Of a stretch of DNA of 64,000 nucleotides, positions 59,842 to 64,000 are shown piece by piece. Both the position numbers and the translations under genes were made by a program. The DNA comes from Caldanaerobius polysaccharolyticus DSM 13641 (GTDB lineage Bacteria; Bacillota; Thermoanaerobacteria; Thermoanaerobacterales; Caldanaerobiaceae), in NCBI RefSeq assembly GCF_000427425.1, contig NZ_KE386495.1:450554-514553 (forward strand), written 5' to 3'. The notes under the pieces are model-generated. The model saw only the letters and a list, made by a program, of their open reading frames with translations, was not told where the DNA came from and made no database searches. Each line of letters opens with the position of its first letter. Positions within the stretch are counted from its first letter, which is position 1.

Positions 59842-60528
59842 TTAAGCACCTCTCAACCTCTTAGATACGCCGTACAAAATGCTCTCTTCTCCCACCTTCT
59901 GCAGGTAAAATACTACCAGCGCCGTCATAACAGCTTCCGCAAAACCTGCTATGGTGAGATGAGGTAACATAATAGCAGGCACAGCCAGCTTCAAACCGTA
60001 GGGGAAATACAAAGGAGCGCCATTGGCATTGTGAAATAAAAGCGGCTGAATGCCCAGCTCCACAGCCGTAGCCAGCGCAGAAACATTTATGCCTGCATAA
60101 GATCCTATAGCCGACGCCACCACGTTATTGCACCTCAATTTAAGCGCCAACCTATATACGCCGTACCCTACAAAAGGCGCTAAAAAAGCTACATTAAAGC
60201 TGTTGGCCCCAATGGCCAATATACCTCCATCTCCGAAAACCAAAGACTGAATCAAAAGGGCGATAGTGAGGGATATGCTGGCTGCCCATGGCCCCATGGC
60301 CACAGCTAACAACGTAGCACCTATGGCATGGGCCGTGGTACCGCCAGGAACAGGTATATTGAACATCATGATGGTAAAGGCAAAGGCAGAGCCAATGGCC
60401 ATAACAGGTATATCCCTCTGTTCAAACGCTTCACGCACCTTTTTGCCGGCCTTTGCCCACACGGGTATCATAGCCGCCCCTAAAGCCGCGCAGGTCTGCG
60501 GGCTTAAATATCCATCAGGTATGTGCAT
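59842..60528 (-). CDS. nikM: ECF substrate-capture protein for nickel/cobalt (NikM/CbiM)
   Basis: The 228-residue membrane protein begins MHIPDGYLSP; in this family the N-terminal Met-His coordinates the metal, so the ATG at 60528 must be the true start. It has about six membrane helices and the conserved IPVPGGTTAHAIGATLLAV and FGDGGILAIGANSFNVAF blocks. Nickel is favoured over cobalt because nikR is the first gene of the operon. Confidence 0.92.
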   Translation of the reverse strand: MHIPDGYLSPQTCAALGAAMIPVWAKAGKKVREAFEQRDIPVMAIGSAFAFTIMMFNIPVPGGTTAHAIGATLLAVAMGPWAASISLTIALLIQSLVFGDGGILAIGANSFNVAFLAPFVGYGVYRLALKLRCNNVVASAIGSYAGINVSALATAVELGIQPLLFHNANGAPLYFPYGLKLAVPAIMLPHLTIAGFAEAVMTALVVFYLQKVGEESILYGVSKRLRGA

Positions 60529-60539
60529 AAAAGCCCCCC

Positions 60540-60962
60540 TTATAAATTTTGTCCTGTGGTAGTCATGGTCAGCTTGCCGTGTTTTACGCCTTTAGTGCTT
60601 ATGAGCCTGTCAGCTACCGCCCTTATTTTCGCCGCAGTGCCCTTTACAACCATGACCTCCAGGCAATTGTGGGCATCCAGGTGAACATGCATGGTGGATA
60701 TGATGTTTCTGTGAAAGCTGTGCTGGATGTCCACCAGCTTATCGCTTAGCTCCCTGACCTCATGGTTATACACCAGCGTTATGGTGCCTACTGTTTCCAC
60801 GTCTTCATCCTGCCACTGGTTTTCCACTATGTAATCCCTTATAAGGTCCCTTATAGCTTCTGATCTATTGCTATAGTTTTTGCTCTTTATCAGTTCATCA
60901 AATTGCGCCAGCAACCTTGTATCCATGGAAACGCCAAAGCGGGTGATCTCTTCTATAGCCAT
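60540..60962 (-). CDS. nikR: Nickel-responsive regulator NikR
   Basis: NikR is a ribbon-helix-helix repressor that binds DNA when loaded with nickel. From ATG at 60962 the 140-residue protein has the DNA-binding strand [34 protein letters not shown], and the nickel ligands His81, His92, His94 and Cys100 with spacing identical to E. coli NikR. The open frame extends 41 codons upstream but overlaps the promoter. First gene of the nickel operon. Confidence 0.95.
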   Translation of the reverse strand: MAIEEITRFGVSMDTRLLAQFDELIKSKNYSNRSEAIRDLIRDYIVENQWQDEDVETVGTITLVYNHEVRELSDKLVDIQHSFHRNIISTMHVHLDAHNCLEVMVVKGTAAKIRAVADRLISTKGVKHGKLTMTTTGQNL

Positions 60963-60977
60963 CATTCCCTTCCGTGT

Positions 60978-60994
60978 TACTTTTATCAAAAGTA
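60978..60994 (-). promoter_or_regulatory. Dyad over the nikR promoter, candidate NikR operator
   Basis: TACTTTT and AAAAGTA flank ATC in perfect symmetry, with weaker flanking half-sites GTGTTAC (60974-60980) and ATAGCAC (60994-61000). It overlaps the -10 box and start site of the nikR promoter, as expected for autoregulation by nickel-bound NikR. Confidence 0.5.
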
Positions 60995-61019
60995 TAGCAC
61001 TCACAAAATCAGATGTCAA
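60991..61019 (-). promoter_or_regulatory. Promoter of the nikR-nikMNQO operon
   Basis: TTGACA at 61014-61019 and TATACT at 60991-60996 with a 17-bp spacer, just past the nrdJ terminator. Confidence 0.85.
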
Positions 61020-61033
61020 CAAAATCCCAATGC

Positions 61034-61059
61034 AAAAGAGCCGGTATACCCACCGGCTC
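61034..61059 (-). terminator. Terminator after nrdJ
   Basis: GAGCCGG and CCGGCTC with an 8-nt loop, followed by UUUUGC, about 17 nt after the nrdJ stop. Confidence 0.85.
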
Positions 61060-61075
61060 CAGCAAAGGAAACAAA

Positions 61076-63337
61076 TTAGTGACACTTAGAAAAACCACAG
61101 TTTCTGCATATAACACAGCCTTCCTCGTGTTCAATCGCTGCCCCGCATTCAGGGCACCTCATTATATCATCCCTATTATCATCCCTAACTTCCACGTCAA
61201 GGGCTATCTCATCTGCCAAATCTGCCTCTTCCAAAGGCTTATGATCTCTTAGCATCATCACTTTTTCAATGACCTTGGCGATGGCGTCAGGACATGAAAG
61301 CACCTTTATGTTCTTATCCCTCTCCTTCTGCCTTATAGTGGAGTGGCACCTTATTCCCTTCAACTGGCCCACTATCTCTTTGACATCCATACCCGACCGC
61401 AGCGCAATGGACACCAGCCTGCTGGTGGCTTCGGATTGAGATGGACAACCCCCCGCTCGTCCCAGATTGGTAAACACCTCGCAAATTCCCTTATCGTCGT
61501 AATTTACCGTGACATAAAGATTACCGCAGCCTATCCTGACCTTCTCCGTATAGCCCATGGTTATCTCAGGTCGTGGTCTGGGCACAATTTTCGCTTTTTT
61601 ATCGCTATTTTCTTTTTTTGTCGACTTGTTAGCACCTACGTTTATAACCTGGCTTTCCCTGCTGCCATCCCTGTATATGGTAACGCCTTTACACCCCAGC
61701 TCATACGCCAGCATGTAAACTTCCCTTACATCGTCTTTTGTAGCATCATGTCTGAAATTTACGGTTTTTGACACGGCATTATCAGTATGTTCCTGAAACG
61801 TCGCCTGCATTTTTACATGCCAGAAAGGGTCGATGTCATGAGCTGTCACAAATACCCTCTTTATATCGTCAGGTATCTCTTGGATGCCCTTTAATGTGCC
61901 TCTTTTAACTACCTCCTCCATGAGCTCCTCAGAATAAAATCCCCTTTTTAAAAGCACCTCTTTAAATGTAGGATTGACTTCCACCAGGCGCTGGTTATCC
62001 AGCACATTTCTCACAAAAGCCAGTGCAAACAAAGGCTCTATGCCACTGGACACACCTGCTATTATGCTTATAGTGCCTGTAGGAGCTATGGTAGTTGTAG
62101 TGGCATTTCTCAGCTTTATACCTCTATCCCTGTATACGCTCTTATCGTAATAAGGGAATACCCCTCTTTGTTCAGCCAGCTCCGCTGATGCCTCTTTGGA
62201 TTTCTCGTCGATGAATTTCATCACATTGTCAGCTAGCTCTACTCCCTCTTGGGAATTATAGGGTATGCCCAATTTCAAGAGCATATCAGCAAATCCCATG
62301 ACTCCCAGGCCGATTTTACGAGTTCCCTTGGTGGTGCTTTCAATGATGGGCAAGGGGTATTTATTTACATCTATCACATTGTCCAGAAATCTTACAGCCA
62401 GCTTAACCGTTCTCTCCAGCTTATCATAATCCACTGTATAGCCGCCTTCCCAAGGCTTTAGCATATTGGCGAGGTTTATAGACCCCAGGTTACAGCTCTC
62501 ATAGGGCAAAAGCGGCTGTTCACCACATGGGTTGGTGGATTCTATCTCTCCCAGCTCCGGGACCACATTGTCCCTGTTGATTCTATCAAGGAAGATGATG
62601 CCAGGCTCGCCGTTATTCCAGGCCATGTCCACGATGAGATCAAATACCTCTCTTGCCCTCAATTTATTTGTGACTTTCTTGGTATGGGGATCTACCAGCT
62701 CATACTCCTGATCTCTTATCACCGCCTGCATAAACTTCTCCGTTATCCCCACGCTTATATTAAAGTTGGTTATCTCGCTGTTGTCCTTTTTACATTGTAT
62801 AAACTCCAGTATATCCGGATGGTCTACCCTCAAGATGCCCATATTGGCCCCTCTCCTGGTGCCTCCTTGTTTTACTGCCTCAGTAGCAGCGTTAAATACC
62901 CTCATAAAGCTTACCGGTCCTGACGCTATGCCGCCCGTCGTCTTTACCGCAGAACCTTTAGGCCGTATGCGGGAAAAGCTAAAGCCCGTCCCTCCGCCGC
63001 TTTTGTGGATGACGGCGGCGTTTTTTACGGCATCAAATATCTCCTCCATGGAATCTCCCACCGGGAGCACAAAACAAGCTGACAACTGCCCTAAAGGTCT
63101 CCCCGCATTCATGAGCGTAGGGGAATTAGGGAGAAAATCCAAATCCGTCATCAACCTGTAAAACTCTTCTTCCATCGCTTTCACATCAGCATTCTCATCG
63201 TACAGCCTTTCAGCTCCCGCGACAGCAGAAGCTACCCTTCTGAATAGCTCCTCAGGGGTTTCGATTATGTTTCCGTTCTCGTCTTTGGCCAGATAACGAG
63301 TTTTAAGTACCTTAATCGCATTTTCCGTAAGCTTCAT
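61076..63337 (-). CDS. nrdJ: Adenosylcobalamin-dependent ribonucleoside reductase (class II)
   Basis: This enzyme reduces ribonucleotides to deoxyribonucleotides using vitamin B12 and works with or without oxygen. The 753-residue protein has [20 protein letters not shown], the active-site motif NPCGEQ at 269-274 followed by CNLGSINLA, and a C-terminal zinc-ribbon-like [22 protein letters not shown] with redox cysteines. No B12 riboswitch is visible in the 12 nt before it. It follows an aminotransferase gene. Confidence 0.95.
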   Translation of the reverse strand: MKLTENAIKVLKTRYLAKDENGNIIETPEELFRRVASAVAGAERLYDENADVKAMEEEFYRLMTDLDFLPNSPTLMNAGRPLGQLSACFVLPVGDSMEEIFDAVKNAAVIHKSGGGTGFSFSRIRPKGSAVKTTGGIASGPVSFMRVFNAATEAVKQGGTRRGANMGILRVDHPDILEFIQCKKDNSEITNFNISVGITEKFMQAVIRDQEYELVDPHTKKVTNKLRAREVFDLIVDMAWNNGEPGIIFLDRINRDNVVPELGEIESTNPCGEQPLLPYESCNLGSINLANMLKPWEGGYTVDYDKLERTVKLAVRFLDNVIDVNKYPLPIIESTTKGTRKIGLGVMGFADMLLKLGIPYNSQEGVELADNVMKFIDEKSKEASAELAEQRGVFPYYDKSVYRDRGIKLRNATTTTIAPTGTISIIAGVSSGIEPLFALAFVRNVLDNQRLVEVNPTFKEVLLKRGFYSEELMEEVVKRGTLKGIQEIPDDIKRVFVTAHDIDPFWHVKMQATFQEHTDNAVSKTVNFRHDATKDDVREVYMLAYELGCKGVTIYRDGSRESQVINVGANKSTKKENSDKKAKIVPRPRPEITMGYTEKVRIGCGNLYVTVNYDDKGICEVFTNLGRAGGCPSQSEATSRLVSIALRSGMDVKEIVGQLKGIRCHSTIRQKERDKNIKVLSCPDAIAKVIEKVMMLRDHKPLEEADLADEIALDVEVRDDNRDDIMRCPECGAAIEHEEGCVICRNCGFSKCH

Positions 63338-63349
63338 ACCATTTACCTC

Positions 63350-64000
63350 CTATTTCCTGAACAACGAGCCTATTACGGTCTTTGTGCTCTTCAACGTAAT
63401 ACCTAAAAATGACCCATTTTTTTCCAGTATACCGTCAATAGCATCCACTACCGCATCGATGTGCTTTTCCTCCACGATTAGCGGAGGCTCAAGCCTTATT
63501 ACATTGGGGTTATTAAGCGTATAAGCTGTTATTATGTGGTAATCATTTTGAAGCTGCGCCGCCACTAAAGACCCCAGGTACTCATAAGAAAGCTTGCCTA
63601 AAAGCCCTCCTGACAGCTTATTTATAAATCCCTCAGGTTGATTAAACTCTATACCTACCATCAATCCCCTGCCCCTTACATCCTTGATCAGAGAATGCTT
63701 TTCTTTAATAGCATTCAGACGCTCCAACAGGTAATTTCCCATCTTCTGTGCCCGGGTAGGTAAATCCCTGTCTACTATAGACTTTATCGCTGCGATGCCA
63801 GCAGCCATAGCCCATGTATTCCCTCCAAATGTAGATGTGTGCAGCAATGCTCTATCCATGGTCCCATATGCCTTTTTCCATATCTCATCGGTGGTTATAT
63901 AAGCTCCTACGGGCATTACACCACCACCAAGGGATTTGGCCACGCACATTATATCGGGAACCACTTCCTCTCTTTCGCAGGCAAACATGGTACCCGTCCT
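63350..64000 (-). CDS. Class III aminotransferase (putrescine/ornithine type), partial
   Basis: The gene runs off the right edge; the in-frame codons before 63988 encode RTGT, as in the GRTG-x-FACE family motif, so the true start is outside. The visible 217 residues include the PLP lysine in VAKSLGGGVMPVGAY and TSTFGGNTWAMAAGIAAI, resembling putrescine or ornithine aminotransferases. The exact substrate is not determinable. It may be co-transcribed with nrdJ, 12 nt downstream. Confidence 0.85.
   Translation of the reverse strand, partial: RTGTMFACEREEVVPDIMCVAKSLGGGVMPVGAYITTDEIWKKAYGTMDRALLHTSTFGGNTWAMAAGIAAIKSIVDRDLPTRAQKMGNYLLERLNAIKEKHSLIKDVRGRGLMVGIEFNQPEGFINKLSGGLLGKLSYEYLGSLVAAQLQNDYHIITAYTLNNPNVIRLEPPLIVEEKHIDAVVDAIDGILEKNGSFLGITLKSTKTVIGSLFRK

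Noticed and set aside
60963-61075. Cobalamin riboswitch near nrdJ or the nickel/cobalt operon
   Set aside because: The gap is filled by the nrdJ terminator and the nikR promoter, and the 12 nt before nrdJ are far too short.
60963-61085. Long N-terminal extension of NikR
   Set aside because: The extra residues cross the promoter and do not resemble NikR; the ATG at 60962 gives the normal length.

Overview
The window is core chromosome from a low-GC, probably thermophilic, anaerobic Firmicute. The gene order and protein types fit the Thermoanaerobacterales and related clostridia. Supporting features are the rpoBC/str/S10/spc/alpha ribosomal block with a KOW gene between map and infA, the ctsR-mcsA-mcsB-clpC-radA cluster, sigH next to yacP/rlmB/mrnC/cysS/cysE, a class II (B12-dependent) ribonucleotide reductase, zinc-ribbon forms of S4, S14, L33 and L36, and strong GGAGG ribosome binding sites with many TTG starts. 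The assignment is inference from gene content; no rRNA is present. Almost everything is on the minus strand, so transcription runs from high to low coordinates. Only two small genes are called on the plus strand.

In transcription order: (1) 64000-61034, the end of a class III aminotransferase and nrdJ. (2) 61019-57955, a nickel-type ECF operon nikR-nikM-nikN-nikQ-nikO with its own promoter, a dyad over the -10 box and a terminator. (3) 57951-54132, a membrane GAF-GGDEF protein and a divergent EF-G paralogue. (4) 53884-53860, an 11-bp perfect dyad in front of a possible small membrane protein read on the plus strand. (5) 53832-47877, the CtsR-controlled stress operon ctsR-mcsA-mcsB-clpC plus radA, with a textbook CtsR box. 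(6) 47890-41361, a plus-strand conserved small protein facing radA, then a membrane-anchored protein, yacL, ispD, a lipase-like hydrolase, ispF and proS. (7) 41346-36159, cysE-cysS-mrnC-thyX-rlmB-yacP-sigH. (8) 36144-34723, tRNA-Thr and tuf2. (9) 34713-31246, rpmG-secE-nusG-rplK-rplA, then the L10 leader and rplJ-rplL. (10) 31214-19173, rpoB-rpoC, the L7Ae-like gene and the str operon with tuf1. (11) 19135-3994, the S10, spc and alpha operons from rpsJ to rplQ. (12) 3996-1, ecfA1-ecfA2-ecfT-truA, then rplM-rpsI.

Several regulatory sites can be read directly. There are TTGACA-17-TAnnnT promoters, often with an extended TGn, in front of rplM, rpoB, L10, rpmG, tRNA-Thr, nikR, ctsR and, inside the end of rpoC, the L7Ae/str unit. 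Hairpin terminators or attenuators lie in the tuf2, rplL-rpoB, L10 leader, L7Ae-rpsL, nrdJ, nikO and rplQ regions.

The most unusual observations are a compensated double frameshift that changes three residues in tuf1 but not in tuf2, the terminator-like hairpin between L7Ae and rpsL that leaves no room for another promoter, the dyad plus small membrane ORF near 53.9 kb, and a lipase-like gene placed between ispD and ispF. I see no CRISPR array, prophage, insertion sequence or defence island, and nothing that amounts to a clearly new multi-gene system.
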